Assembly (NCBI GenBank): GCA_039942715.1
Contig: JBDVBY010000008.1
Coordinates: 1 to 64,000, forward strand
DNA: 64,000 nucleotides
Direction of reading: 5' to 3'
From: JABDJX01 sp039942715
Lineage (GTDB): Bacteria > Pseudomonadota > Alphaproteobacteria > Rhodobacterales > Rhodobacteraceae
The notes beneath the pieces were generated by a model that made no database searches, was not told where the DNA came from, and saw nothing but the letters and a program-made list of their open reading frames with translations. Positions 34,256 through 43,982 of the stretch are shown in pieces; the stretch's first letter is position 1, and every line of letters begins with the position of its first letter. The position numbers and the translations under genes are program-made.

Positions 34256-35725
34256 ATGGCCAAAGGCAAGAAGACCCCACGCCCTAAGGCTATTCCGCCA
34301 AAAGGGTTTCGCGACTACTTTGGCGCTGAAGTCGCCGAACGTAAATCCATGCTTGATAAGATCGCGGCGGTTTACCATCGCTATGGGTTTGATGCGCTTG
34401 AGAGTTCGGCTGTGGAAACGGTTGAGGCGCTGGGGAAGTTTTTGCCCGATGTGGATCGGCCGAACGAGGGTGTTTTTGCGTGGCAGGAAGACGAGGATTG
34501 GCTTGCCTTGCGCTATGATATGACGGCCCCGTTGGCGCGCGTTTATGCGCAGCACCAGAATGATCTGCCAAAACCATACCGTCGTTTTGCGATGGGGCCT
34601 GTGTGGCGCAATGAAAAGCCGGGGCCGGGGCGGTTTCGTCAGTTTTATCAATGCGATGCGGATACGGTTGGAACGGGTTCGGTCGCGGCTGACGCAGAGA
34701 TTTGCATGATGCTTGCCGATGCGCTTGAGGCCGTTGGGATCGAGCGCGGGGATTATATGATCCGGGTGAATAACCGGAAAGTGCTAAATGGTGTGCTTGA
34801 GGTTGCAGGGCTGCCCGAAGAGGCAGCGCGCGAACGCGGTATCGTGCTGCGCGCGATTGACAAGCTGGATCGGCTTGGGCCCGACGGTGTCCGCGCTTTG
34901 CTGGGTGCGGGGCGCAAGGACGAAAGCGGCGATTTTACCGATGGGGCTGAGCTGAGCGAAGCACAGGCCGAGACGATCATGTCTTTCATGGATGCTCTGC
35001 GCGATGACACGGCGGCAACTGTGGCGCGTTTGGGCGAAATCGTGGGGGACAACGCTACAGGCGCTGAAGGTGTGGCGGAGCTTTCGCAGATCGCTGACTT
35101 GATGGGCGCACAGGGCTATGGCCCGGACCGAGTGGTTATCGACCCCTCTGTTGTTCGCGGTCTTGGTTACTACACTGGCCCCGTCTTTGAGGCCGAACTG
35201 ACCTTTGAAACCGTCGACGAAAAAGGCCGTCCGCGTCAGTTTGGCTCTGTTGCAGGGGGCGGGCGCTATGATGATCTGGTGAAACGCTTTACCGGGCAGG
35301 CCGTACCTGCGACAGGTATCTCGATTGGTGTGGATCGTCTTCTTGCGGCTCTGCGTGCCAAGGGGCGGCTTGAGGGCGAGAGCGAAGGTCCAGTTGTGGT
35401 CACTGTAATGGACCGCGACCGGATGGGCGAGTATCAGGCGATGGCGTCTGAATTGCGCGCCTCTGGTATCCGCGCTGAGGTGTATCTGGGCAACCCCAAG
35501 AACTTCGGCAATCAAATGAAGTACGCTGACAAGCGCGGGTCAAAAGTGGCGATTATTCAGGGATCAGACGAAGCGGAGCGCGGTGTTGTTCAGCTTAAGG
35601 ACCTCGTTTTGGGTGCCAAAATCGCCGAAACGGCAACGCACGAAGAGTGGAAAGATCAGCCAGCGCAATTTGAAGTGCCCCGTGCTGATCTGGTTGCCCA
35701 AGTGCGCATGATCCTAGAGCGGTGA
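34256..35725 (+). CDS. hisS: Histidyl-tRNA synthetase
   Basis: 489 aa from the ATG at 34256 (AAAAGGAAAGG upstream); the long in-frame extension to 33671 runs antisense through the P450 gene and is rejected. Class II motifs: GFRDYFG start, GPVWRNEKPGPGRFRQF (motif 2), ISIGVDRLLAAL (motif 3), and the histidine block GLGYYTGPVFE. Charges tRNA-His. First gene of hisS-hisZ-hisG, with 4-base overlaps throughout. Confidence 0.96.
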   Translation: MAKGKKTPRPKAIPPKGFRDYFGAEVAERKSMLDKIAAVYHRYGFDALESSAVETVEALGKFLPDVDRPNEGVFAWQEDEDWLALRYDMTAPLARVYAQHQNDLPKPYRRFAMGPVWRNEKPGPGRFRQFYQCDADTVGTGSVAADAEICMMLADALEAVGIERGDYMIRVNNRKVLNGVLEVAGLPEEAARERGIVLRAIDKLDRLGPDGVRALLGAGRKDESGDFTDGAELSEAQAETIMSFMDALRDDTAATVARLGEIVGDNATGAEGVAELSQIADLMGAQGYGPDRVVIDPSVVRGLGYYTGPVFEAELTFETVDEKGRPRQFGSVAGGGRYDDLVKRFTGQAVPATGISIGVDRLLAALRAKGRLEGESEGPVVVTVMDRDRMGEYQAMASELRASGIRAEVYLGNPKNFGNQMKYADKRGSKVAIIQGSDEAERGVVQLKDLVLGAKIAETATHEEWKDQPAQFEVPRADLVAQVRMILER

Positions 35726-36774
35726 CTTCCAAATCCGACATCAAGGCCGAGGCCGAACGGTTGCGCTTTGCTTTGGAGGCGCGTGGCGCAGTGGCATTTG
35801 ATGCCGATGTGCTGCAACCCGCTGGCGCGTTGCTTGATCTTTATGGCGAGGACATTCGCGCGCGGGCTTTCGTTACTTCAGATCCGCTGCGGGGTGAGAT
35901 GATGTTGCGGCCTGACTTTACGGTGCCGCTTGTGCAGTCTCATGTGGCGATGGACGCTGGTGCGACGCGCTATGCCTACGCAGGCGAGGTCTTTCGTCGG
36001 CAAGAAGATGATGCAAGCCGTCCGGCTGAGTATTTTCAGGTTGGGTTCGAGGTTTTCGGCCGCGCTGCTGCTGAGGCGGACGCGGAAGTTTTCGCAACAT
36101 TTGCTGACTTGCTAAGCGAACTAGAACTGCGTCCGGCGGTGGGCGACATCGGCCTTTTGCGCGCCGCGATTGAAGGTTTGCCGATTGGCGATGCGCGCAA
36201 AGCGTTTCTGATGCACCATTTGTGGCGGCCTAAACGGTTTCGCGCGCTCTTAGGGCAGATGACGCAAGAACCAGTGCGCCCGTTGCCCAAAGCCCCTGTT
36301 GAGGGCGCTGTTGAAGTTGGTCTGCGCACGCGCAGCGATGTCGTTGCGCGGATCGAGGCGATGACGGCGGACCGCAGTGAACCTTTGCTCTCCAAAGACG
36401 CAGTTGATCTGATCGACGCGCTGTTGACTGTGCGTCAGGCCGCTCCTAACGCATTGGCACAATTGGAAGATATCGCGGTGGATATGCCTTCGATTAAATC
36501 CGCTGTCGATCGTCTCTCGGGTCGATTCGAAGCGATTGCTGCGCGTGGTATTGATGTTTCAACGCTTGGATTCGAGGCAAGCTACGGGCGCACATCACTT
36601 GAGTACTACGATGGGTTTGTCTTTGGCTTTTACGCCGATAAACGCCCTGATTTGCCACCTGTTGCGACGGGCGGGCGTTATGATGCGCTGACCCGTGTTC
36701 TGGGCGGCGTGCAAGCAATGCCTGCCGTGGGCGGGGTGATCCGTCCCGGTCTGATCTTGGAGCTTGCGTCATGA
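35722..36774 (+). CDS. hisZ: ATP phosphoribosyltransferase regulatory subunit
   Basis: 350 aa with a GTG start in a GTGA overlap with the hisS stop. It resembles a catalytically dead HisRS: MMLRPDFTVPLVQSHV, YAYAGEVFRRQEDDASRPAEYFQVGFE and TGGRYDALTRVLG. It complements the short HisG, which lacks its own regulatory domain, forming the HisGZ enzyme inhibited by histidine. Confidence 0.95.
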   Translation: MTSKSDIKAEAERLRFALEARGAVAFDADVLQPAGALLDLYGEDIRARAFVTSDPLRGEMMLRPDFTVPLVQSHVAMDAGATRYAYAGEVFRRQEDDASRPAEYFQVGFEVFGRAAAEADAEVFATFADLLSELELRPAVGDIGLLRAAIEGLPIGDARKAFLMHHLWRPKRFRALLGQMTQEPVRPLPKAPVEGAVEVGLRTRSDVVARIEAMTADRSEPLLSKDAVDLIDALLTVRQAAPNALAQLEDIAVDMPSIKSAVDRLSGRFEAIAARGIDVSTLGFEASYGRTSLEYYDGFVFGFYADKRPDLPPVATGGRYDALTRVLGGVQAMPAVGGVIRPGLILELAS

Positions 36775-37463
36775 TCAAACTTGGCATCCCTTCTAAGGGG
36801 CGTTTGATGGACAAGACTTTCGCGTGGTTTGGTGCGCGAGGTGTGACGCTTAGCCTGACGGGCGGTGCGCGCGAATACGCGGGCAGCGTTGAGGGTGTTG
36901 ACGGTATTGAGCTGGTGTTGCTGTCGGCCGGGGAAATTCCGCGCGAGCTTGCCGCCGGGCACATCCATGCGGGCGTCACCGGGCTTGATATGGTGCGCGA
37001 AAAGCTTCCAGCGTGGGAAAACCGTGTTGGGGAAGTGGCGCGTCTTGGGTTTGGCCGCGCTGATCTGATTATTGCGGTGCCGGATTTCTGGACCGATGTG
37101 ACCACGCTTGATGATTTGGATGCCGCCGCGAGCGCGTTTCGCCGCACGCACGGCCATCGCATGCGGATCGCCACAAAGTATCACCGCCTGGTGCGGGAGT
37201 TTTTGCGCGATGCTCAAGTGTCTGACTATCAGCTTGTCGACAGCCAAGGTGCAACCGAAGGTACCGTCAAAAACCTGACCGCAGAGGCAATTGCCGACAT
37301 CACATCAACCGGAGAAACGTTGCGCGCCAATCACTTGCGCGTGCTTGAGGATGCAATGGTGCTGCGCTCGGAAGCGGCGCTGTTCAAGACGCGCGCCGAG
37401 ATTTGGAACAGTGACAGTCGTGCTGTTTGGGCGGCATTGTCAGGGAAACTAAACCTCGCCTAA
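36771..37463 (+). CDS. hisG: ATP phosphoribosyltransferase catalytic subunit, short form
   Basis: 230 aa. KLGIPSKGRLMDKTFAWF at the start and HIHAGVTGLDMVREKLP are HisG blocks; the C-terminal ACT-like domain of long HisG is absent, so HisZ is needed. Catalyses the first step of histidine biosynthesis, joining ATP and PRPP. Start overlaps the hisZ stop by 4 bases, and its stop interlocks with that of the convergent DUF1489 gene. Confidence 0.96.
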   Translation: MIKLGIPSKGRLMDKTFAWFGARGVTLSLTGGAREYAGSVEGVDGIELVLLSAGEIPRELAAGHIHAGVTGLDMVREKLPAWENRVGEVARLGFGRADLIIAVPDFWTDVTTLDDLDAAASAFRRTHGHRMRIATKYHRLVREFLRDAQVSDYQLVDSQGATEGTVKNLTAEAIADITSTGETLRANHLRVLEDAMVLRSEAALFKTRAEIWNSDSRAVWAALSGKLNLA

Positions 37464-37900
37464 CGCACGCCGATTTCGGCCAGCGCTGCCATCAGCTTGG
37501 GAGGCAAATCAACGTTTGCGCTGCCTTTGGAAAGATCGCGCGGTGCGACGTTCCCCTCGAGATATCGCCAGCCCTGAAACGCGCGTTTTGGCGCAGCTTC
37601 GGTACGGTGCACGTTAGGGTCAAGCACAAGGCCGCAGCGACGGATGCCATCTTCGCGCACGACTTCATCAAAGCGGATGAGCCTTTGGCGAGCCAGAACA
37701 ACACCTTTGAATACCCAGTAAAGCGAGCCGCCGTCCAAAAGCTCGGCTTCGCGTTTGGGCCACATGCGCGTGACGTGACGCGGCATCCCGTCAGGGCCGC
37801 GTGCGCGTGCTGTCTTTTGCCAATCGATCAGATCTTGGACCTTTTCAGCACCGACACAGAGTTTGATTAAGTTGAGAGAGTTATCCACAGATTCTTCCAC
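37460..37900 (-). CDS. DUF1489 family protein
   Basis: 146 aa. LNLIKLCVGAEKVQDLIDWQ and the blocks RGPDGMPRHVTRMWPKREAELLDGGSLYWVFKG and FQGWRYLE are the DUF1489 signature, a family I know only from Alphaproteobacteria. Cytoplasmic; function not established. Convergent with hisG with a 4-base stop overlap. Confidence 0.88.
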   Translation of the reverse strand: MEESVDNSLNLIKLCVGAEKVQDLIDWQKTARARGPDGMPRHVTRMWPKREAELLDGGSLYWVFKGVVLARQRLIRFDEVVREDGIRRCGLVLDPNVHRTEAAPKRAFQGWRYLEGNVAPRDLSKGSANVDLPPKLMAALAEIGVR

Positions 37901-38002
37901 AAGCTACACCTGATATGGTAGTACATTGGCGGGTGACTTCAATCAGTTGTGTTTTGAGACGTTTTTCGCTAAGTTAGGAAGCCTAATTTCCGAGGAATCA
38001 CT

Positions 38003-40279
38003 ATGACGCGCTTTGCTGCTCCAATCGCCGAGCAAATCTGGGATATGAAGTACCGCTTTAAAAAGGCGGACGGCACACCGATTGACGGCTCCGTCGAGGA
38101 TACGTGGCGGCGGATTGCGCGCGCGCTGGCCGAGGTCGAGGAGGATACTGCCCATTGGGAAGATGTGTTCTTCGAGGCCTTGAGCGATTTCAAATACCTG
38201 CCTGCCGGTCGGATCACCGCGGGCGCTGGTACGGCACGTTCGGTCACGTTGTTTAATTGCTTTGTCATGGGCACAATTCCAGACAGCATGGGCGGCATTT
38301 TTGAGGGGCTGAAAGAGGCCGCGCTGACGATGCAGCAGGGCGGTGGCATTGGGTATGACTTTAGCACCATCCGACCCAAGGGCGCGGATGTGAAGGGGGT
38401 TGCGGCTGATGCGTCTGGGCCGCTGTCGTTCATGGATGTGTGGGATGCGATGTGCCGTACAATTATGTCGGCAGGCTCGCGCCGCGGTGCGATGATGGCG
38501 ACCCTGCGCTGTGATCATCCGGATGTTGAAGATTTCATCTCGGCCAAATCGGACCCAGCGCGGTTGCGGAATTTCAACGTCTCTGTGCTGGTAACAGATG
38601 CGTTTATGGCCGCGGTCAAAGCGGACGGGCCGTGGGATTTGGTGTTTGCCGGTAAGGTGTATCAGACCGTGCAGGCGCGCGACTTGTGGAACAAGATCAT
38701 GCGCGCAACCTTTGAATATGCCGAACCCGGTGTGATTTTCATCGACCGGATCAATGCAACGAACAACTTGGCTTATTGTGAAACGATTGCGGCAACGAAC
38801 CCGTGCGGTGAGCAACCTTTGCCGCCGTATGGTGCGTGTTTGTTGGGCTCAATCAACCTTGCACGGTTGGTGTCCGGCGCATTTGAAAAAGGTGCGTCGT
38901 TAGACGAAGTGGCGTTGGACGCGCTTGTCGCCACAGCCGTTCGGATGATGGACAATGTGGTGGATGCGTCGCGCTTTCCATTGGAAGAGCAGGCGGCAGA
39001 GGCGCGAAACAAGCGGCGTATTGGGCTTGGTGTGACCGGGCTCGCAGATGCGCTTTTGATGATGGGTCTGCGCTATGGATCAGACGAGGCGGCGCGTCAG
39101 ACCTCGCGTTGGTTGCACCGAATTGCGCGCGCCGCGTATCTGGCGTCGGTGCAATTGGCCAAAGAAAAGGGGCCGTTTCCGCTTTTCGATTCTGATGCGT
39201 TTTTGGCAAGTGGAGCACTTGCGCACATGGACGAGGACGTGCGCGAGGCGATCCGAGAACATGGTATTCGCAACGCGCTTTTGACATCAATCGCGCCGAC
39301 CGGAACGATCAGCCTATACGCGGGTAACGTCAGTTCGGGGATCGAACCTGTGTTTGCCTACGCGTACACGCGCAAGGTTTTGCAGAAAGATGGCAGCCGC
39401 ACCGAGGAAGAGGTTGTCGATTACGCCGTGCAAGCGTGGCGGGATAAGATGGGCGATGCGGAGTTGCCCGACTATTTCGTCAACGCCCAAACGCTGGCCC
39501 CGCTGGATCACGTCAAGATGCAGGCGGCGGCGCAGGAGTGGATCGACAGTTCGATTTCCAAGACGATAAATTGCCCCGAAGACATCAGCTTTAAGGATTT
39601 CAAAGAGGTCTATATGGAGGCCTACGAGACCGGTTGTAAGGGCTGCACGACGTATCGGCCCAATGCGGTGACGGGGTCTGTACTAACGGTGAGTGATGCT
39701 GAGGAAAAAGCACCTGCCGAAATTGCTGGCGCGCTTAGTACGGACGGTGACGTCGTTTACATCGCCGAACCTCTCGACCGACCTCAGGCGCTTGAAGGCA
39801 ACACTTACAAGCTGAAGTGGCCCGATAGCGAGCATGCGATTTATATCACCGTGAACGACATTTTTGTCGGTGGGCGGCGTCAGCCGTTCGAGGTGTTCAT
39901 AAACTCGAAGAACATGGAGCATTTTGCCTGGACTGTCGCACTGACGCGGATGATTTCGGCGGTGTTCCGGCGCGGAGGGGACGTGTCTTTCGTGGTAGAA
40001 GAGCTGAAAGCGGTGTTTGACCCGCGCGGTGGCGCTTGGATGCAGGGCAAGTATGTGCCCTCTATTCTGGCCGCAATCGGCGGGGTGATTGAGCGGCACA
40101 TGGTGACCATTGGCTTCATCGAAGGCGAAGGCATGGGGCTGAAGGAAGACCCGCAGGCGCAGGTGGTGAACCTCGGTGAGAACCGTGGCCCTGCTTGTCC
40201 GAATTGTGGGCAATTTGGGATGCATATGGTTGAGGGTTGCATGACTTGTCCGAACTGTGGGCACTCCAAGTGTGGCTGA
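38003..40279 (+). CDS. nrdJ: Adenosylcobalamin-dependent (class II) ribonucleotide reductase
   Basis: 758 aa. TLFNCFVMGTIPDSM, GGGIGYDFSTIRPKG, NPCGEQPLPPYGACLLGSINLA (the active-site Cys-Glu motif) and SIAPTGTISLYAGNVSSGIEP are present; the C-terminus has CPNCGQFGMHMVEGCMTC and a final Cys-rich tail for re-reduction. No N-terminal ATP-cone is seen. It reduces ribonucleotides using coenzyme B12, without oxygen dependence. The 102-base gap before it has a loosely NrdR-like stretch (around 37910-37922) but no cobalamin riboswitch. Confidence 0.95.
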   Translation: MTRFAAPIAEQIWDMKYRFKKADGTPIDGSVEDTWRRIARALAEVEEDTAHWEDVFFEALSDFKYLPAGRITAGAGTARSVTLFNCFVMGTIPDSMGGIFEGLKEAALTMQQGGGIGYDFSTIRPKGADVKGVAADASGPLSFMDVWDAMCRTIMSAGSRRGAMMATLRCDHPDVEDFISAKSDPARLRNFNVSVLVTDAFMAAVKADGPWDLVFAGKVYQTVQARDLWNKIMRATFEYAEPGVIFIDRINATNNLAYCETIAATNPCGEQPLPPYGACLLGSINLARLVSGAFEKGASLDEVALDALVATAVRMMDNVVDASRFPLEEQAAEARNKRRIGLGVTGLADALLMMGLRYGSDEAARQTSRWLHRIARAAYLASVQLAKEKGPFPLFDSDAFLASGALAHMDEDVREAIREHGIRNALLTSIAPTGTISLYAGNVSSGIEPVFAYAYTRKVLQKDGSRTEEEVVDYAVQAWRDKMGDAELPDYFVNAQTLAPLDHVKMQAAAQEWIDSSISKTINCPEDISFKDFKEVYMEAYETGCKGCTTYRPNAVTGSVLTVSDAEEKAPAEIAGALSTDGDVVYIAEPLDRPQALEGNTYKLKWPDSEHAIYITVNDIFVGGRRQPFEVFINSKNMEHFAWTVALTRMISAVFRRGGDVSFVVEELKAVFDPRGGAWMQGKYVPSILAAIGGVIERHMVTIGFIEGEGMGLKEDPQAQVVNLGENRGPACPNCGQFGMHMVEGCMTCPNCGHSKCG

Positions 40280-41570
40280 AAGCGATTTAACCGACCATTT
40301 GATTACGCTGGCGCATTTACCAGCCGCTGATCTGCCAGCCTCCGCCTTGCGGTTGGCGCGTCTTTCTTTGTTGGATTGGATGGCTTGTGGTTTGGCGGGT
40401 GTGGCCGAGCCTTTGGCGGTTAAGCTGCGCACTTTGGCCGAGGCCGAGGGTGGGGCGCAGGATGCCTCAATCTTTGGAGCAGGGCACGCTCCGGCGCGTA
40501 TGGCGGCTTTGGTGAACGGGGCCACGTCGCATGCGCTTGATTATGACGACACGCATTTTGCGCATGTGGGGCATTTGTCGGTTGCGATTTACCCAAGCGC
40601 ACTGGCTATCGGCGAGGAGATTGATGCAAGCGCGGACGACGTGATCGCCGCCTTCCTTGTTGGAGCAGAAGGCGCAATCCGTGTGGGCTTAGTGCTGGGT
40701 CAGGCGCACTATGATCTGGGGTTTCATCAGACGGCCACTGCCGGTGCGTTTGGTGCGACGTTGGCCTCCGCGCGTTTGCTTGGGTTGGACGCGTGCCAAA
40801 CTCGCCATGCGTTGGGTCTGTGCGCGACGCGTGCCTCTGGTGTGAAAGCGCAATTTGGCACAATGGGCAAACCTTACAATGCCGGGGTTGCGGCAGCGAA
40901 CGGGGTTGAATGCGCGAAACTTGCGTCGTTGGGCATGACGTCTGCAGATGATGGTCTGTTGGGGCCACAGGGATTTGTCGCGACCCATGCGCCGCGCGTG
41001 GACGCACTTGAAACGGGCGCACGGTTCCTTTTTGAGGACAACAAATTCAAGCTGCACGCCTGTTGTCATGGCACTCATGCGATGATCGAGGCGCTTTTGT
41101 CTGCCGATGCTTCAGGGCTGGACGATGTTGCAACGCTTGAGGTGCGCACCAATCCACGCTGGCTTAATGTGTGTGATCTGAAAGCGCCGCGCACCGGGCT
41201 TGAGTCTAAGTTTAGTTATGCTTGGCTGGCGGGCATGGCGCTTCGCGGCGATGCGACAGAGGACGAGGCGCTTTATAGTGATGCGTTGGCAAGCGACGCG
41301 GCTTTGATCGCTTTTGCACAGAAGGTGACGGTGTGCGGGGATGCGACACTGTCGGATATGCAGGTTGTTTGCACTTTGACGTTAGCGAATGGTCGCGCGG
41401 TTGAGGTCACTTACGATTTAGCGGCGCCGATCCCTTATGAACGTTTGGCAGAGAAACTTAGAGTCAAAGCAGATGAATTGATTGCAGACAAAGCCAGGGC
41501 AGTGTGGGCGTTCAACGATCCTTCACGCAAAACAGCGCGCCAGATTGGCGATGTGATCCGCGCAGATTAA
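40272..41570 (+). CDS. MmgE/PrpD family protein
   Basis: 432 aa from the GTG at 40272, which overlaps the nrdJ stop by 8 bases (a GTG five codons earlier is the alternative). LARLSLLDWMACGLAG, NGATSHALDYDDTHFAHVGHLSV, and FEDNKFKLHACCHGTHAMIEALL match the 2-methylcitrate dehydratase-like family, which also includes cis-aconitate decarboxylases. Other prp genes are absent, so a hydro-lyase for another acid is possible. Stop interlocks with the convergent channel gene. Confidence 0.87.
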   Translation: MAESDLTDHLITLAHLPAADLPASALRLARLSLLDWMACGLAGVAEPLAVKLRTLAEAEGGAQDASIFGAGHAPARMAALVNGATSHALDYDDTHFAHVGHLSVAIYPSALAIGEEIDASADDVIAAFLVGAEGAIRVGLVLGQAHYDLGFHQTATAGAFGATLASARLLGLDACQTRHALGLCATRASGVKAQFGTMGKPYNAGVAAANGVECAKLASLGMTSADDGLLGPQGFVATHAPRVDALETGARFLFEDNKFKLHACCHGTHAMIEALLSADASGLDDVATLEVRTNPRWLNVCDLKAPRTGLESKFSYAWLAGMALRGDATEDEALYSDALASDAALIAFAQKVTVCGDATLSDMQVVCTLTLANGRAVEVTYDLAAPIPYERLAEKLRVKADELIADKARAVWAFNDPSRKTARQIGDVIRAD

Positions 41571-42361
41571 GAGTCTTTGTCTTTCAACATCTTTTCGATG
41601 GTTTCCAACCGCTCCATCACCTTGTCGCGATAAGCGTCTGTCGCTTCGGTCGCCTCTTCTGAATGGGCGTCTTGCATTGAGTTCACGATCAAACCGACCA
41701 GCAAGTTCACCACCGCAAAAGTTGTGACCAAAATGAACGGCAGGAAAAATGCCCAAGCGTAAGGGTAGACCTCCATTACCGGGCGCACGATCCCCATCGA
41801 CCAGCTTTCGAGCGTCATGATCTGGAACAGCGTATATCCCGATTGCGGCAACGAGCCGAACCACTGGGGGAAGGAGTCGGCAAACAACTTCGTCGACATG
41901 ACTGCGCCGATGTAAAACAGCAGGGCCATGAGCAGGAAAACCGAGGCCATGCCGGGCAAGGCAGTGACCAGCCCTTCGACCACGCGGCGCAGCGATGGGG
42001 CCACGGAAAGCACGCGTAGCAAGCGTAGGATACGCAGCGCGCGCAAGACAGAAAGCGAGCCTGATCCGGGGATCAGCGAGACGCCGACAATGATGAAATC
42101 AAAGAGGTTCCAGCCGCTTTTGAAGAAATTCAGCCGTTGCGCAAAGAGTTTTGCGCCAAGCTCTGCGACGAAAATTCCAAGGCACAGCGTATCAAGTGCC
42201 AAAATCAGCGGCCCGGCCACGTCCATCACCGGCTTAACCGTCTCAAACCCCAGCAAGATGGCATTGAACAGGATGACGCCAAGGATAAAGTTCCGCGTCG
42301 AAGGGCGATTAAGAAGGGCGGTTACGCGCGCGCGCGCTGGCGACATTGTTTCAGTGTTCAT
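41567..42361 (-). CDS. Bacterial voltage-gated sodium channel (NaChBac/NavAb type)
   Basis: 264 aa with six membrane segments S1-S6. S4 carries Arg at 107, 110, 113 and 116, every third residue (RALRILRLLRVL). The selectivity filter TLESWSMG at 183-190 is identical to that of NavAb, with a single high-field-strength Glu per subunit. A short C-terminal coiled coil (YRDKVMERLETIEKMLK) suits tetramer assembly. It admits Na+ on depolarisation; in bacteria this class is linked with motility, chemotaxis or pH control, mostly in alkaliphilic or marine species. Confidence 0.94.
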   Translation of the reverse strand: MNTETMSPARARVTALLNRPSTRNFILGVILFNAILLGFETVKPVMDVAGPLILALDTLCLGIFVAELGAKLFAQRLNFFKSGWNLFDFIIVGVSLIPGSGSLSVLRALRILRLLRVLSVAPSLRRVVEGLVTALPGMASVFLLMALLFYIGAVMSTKLFADSFPQWFGSLPQSGYTLFQIMTLESWSMGIVRPVMEVYPYAWAFFLPFILVTTFAVVNLLVGLIVNSMQDAHSEEATEATDAYRDKVMERLETIEKMLKDKDS

Positions 42362-42427
42362 GGCGTTTCATATGGAGTGACGCCGAAGCTGCGGCAAGTA
42401 ATTGTTGGAAAACCATGCGACGGTTTT

Positions 42428-43201
42428 TTAAGTATCAACCGACGCTGCAAGTGCAATCTGGTCTAAATCGCCGCGCCCGGTGTCACCAACGATAACAAAG
42501 TTTGCGCCGTCCCCGCCCCAACTGACCATGTCAAAAGCGTTGATCGTTTGTTCACCAAAACCAGTCCGTGGGGTCTCGGTTCCGATCTGGCAAAGGGCAA
42601 CAACGCGTCCTTGAGCATCCAGATACATCAATTGCGAAACTGGTTTTCCGGCGGCCACCAGCAGACGCGCCCCTTGGAACGTCAGCCCAAAGGAGGAGAG
42701 ATCGGGGATGCGCACTTCAGCCCCGATACTTGCGGAAAGCCACGTTTGAATGTGATCCGCCTCGTCCGCGCCGACTTCGACCAAATGGCGTTTCTGGCCG
42801 GAATACACGCGGTGATAATCGGCAATGTCTGCCAGCCAACTGGGACCGGCGGCGACTTGCGTGCCTTGCGATGCACCAGTGAAATAGCCGCCCGCGCCAC
42901 CGATCAAAAGCGCTGCACAAGCCGCAATGGCCGTCAGCCAGCCGGTGCTCTTCGGTGCAGTTGGTGTGTTTGCTGCAACCGCGGTCGGTGCGTTTTGAAT
43001 CGCTGCCGCCAACTCAAACGGAACCGGTTCGCTAAGCTCGGCATCGAAGGCGATCTTCGCGCTTTCATCAACTGCGACCAGCGCTTCAAGCTCGGCCAAA
43101 AGTGCTGGATCACGCTCAAGTGCTTGTTCAATTTCGCGCGCCTCTGCCTCTGGTAATTCGCCATCAAGGAAGGCGCTGAGTTTCTCGCCATACTGGGTCA
43201 C
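42428..43201 (-). CDS. Anti-sigma factor of the ECF pair
   Basis: 257 aa. An N-terminal anti-sigma segment (YGEKLSAFLDGELPEAEAREIEQALERDPALLAELEAL) without a Zn-finger HxxxCxxC, one membrane helix (WLTAIAACAALLIGGAGGYFTG near residue 90) and a periplasmic domain of about 150 aa fit a RsiW/RskA-type transmembrane anti-sigma factor. It overlaps the sigma gene by 4 bases (ATGA), the standard arrangement. The stress it senses is unknown. Confidence 0.9.
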   Translation of the reverse strand: MTQYGEKLSAFLDGELPEAEAREIEQALERDPALLAELEALVAVDESAKIAFDAELSEPVPFELAAAIQNAPTAVAANTPTAPKSTGWLTAIAACAALLIGGAGGYFTGASQGTQVAAGPSWLADIADYHRVYSGQKRHLVEVGADEADHIQTWLSASIGAEVRIPDLSSFGLTFQGARLLVAAGKPVSQLMYLDAQGRVVALCQIGTETPRTGFGEQTINAFDMVSWGGDGANFVIVGDTGRGDLDQIALAASVDT

Positions 43202-43689
43202 GTGTTTGCTCCTGCAGGCTCATTGATCTGTGCGGCCAGCGTTTTGCGCGCGCGGTGAATGCGGCTCATCACAGTTCCAATGGGAATGTCAAACAAAGCG
43301 GCGGCCTCGGCATAGCTATAGCCTTCGACAGAGACCGTCAGAAGGACCGCGGACAGCTCCTCAGGTAAGGCTGCGATCTGGCTTTGCAACTGTCCGGCCA
43401 TTACCGCGGCCTCGCCACTGTCGTTTGACACCAGTTCGTGGGTTTCGTCGGCGGGCACTTGGCCTTGGCCAACGCGCACAGTGCGTTTGCGTATTTCGCT
43501 AATCCAAAGGTTGCGGGTGATGCGAAACATCCAGCGATCAAGCGGCTGCGCTGGATCCCATTGATCCGCACGACTGAGCGCGCGCAAGCACGCCTCTTGC
43601 ACCAGATCGTCGGCTTCCACCACTGATCGGGTCAATGAGCGCGCAAACCGCCGCAACCGCGGCAGCAGGGCAATCAGATCGCTTTTCAT
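43198..43689 (-). CDS. ECF-family RNA polymerase sigma factor
   Basis: 163 aa from the ATG with complement at 43687-43689; an ATG at 43821 with GGAG upstream would add 44 residues that do not resemble the family, so its status is open. Region 2 reads RRFARSLTRSVVEADDLVQEACLRAL and PLDRWMFRITRNLWISEIRK; region 4 reads ALPEELSAVLLTVSVEGYSYAEAAALFDIPIGTVMSRIHRARKTL. It likely drives its own operon and the divergent lipoprotein-like gene at 43983, held in check by the anti-sigma factor. Confidence 0.92.
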   Translation of the reverse strand: MKSDLIALLPRLRRFARSLTRSVVEADDLVQEACLRALSRADQWDPAQPLDRWMFRITRNLWISEIRKRTVRVGQGQVPADETHELVSNDSGEAAVMAGQLQSQIAALPEELSAVLLTVSVEGYSYAEAAALFDIPIGTVMSRIHRARKTLAAQINEPAGANT

Positions 43690-43894
43690 ATCGCCAGCCA
43701 CGGCCACCCCATTAATATTCGCGACAATAAGACGAACCTCTGACGCATTTAGTGCAACGTTGGCCGCGCAAATGCAACGCGGCGCTTGGATCGATTGGCT
43801 TAAAACTGCTTGGGCCATCACACACTCCGAACCTTTGTTTCATAAGGGTTACGCGTCAGGGGGCAAAAAAATTCAAAAAAACTTTGGTCCGGCG

Positions 43895-43923
43895 GGAATA
43901 AACCCCGGGAGGTCTGCGTAGTT
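43895..43923 (+). promoter_or_regulatory. Candidate ECF-sigma promoter
   Basis: GGAATAA at 43895-43901 and CGTAGTT at 43917-43923, 15 bases apart, resemble the GGAA...CGT pattern of ECF promoters. It lies about 60 bases before the exported protein gene at 43983 and next to the sigma gene. Motif resemblance only. Confidence 0.5.
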
Positions 43924-43982
43924 GTCAGCAGGAGAGACAGAAAAACTCCAAAACATTCACAACGCTTGAAAGGATTTCCCCA

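Noticed and set aside
37901..38002. Cobalamin riboswitch or NrdR box before nrdJ
   Set aside because: The gap is only 102 bases and lacks a B12-box; the ACACCTGATATGGTAGT stretch fits the NrdR consensus too poorly.
43690..43821. Longer start for the ECF sigma factor
   Set aside because: An ATG at 43821 has GGAG upstream, but the added 44 residues do not resemble ECF sigma N-termini; the shorter form is kept as the main call.
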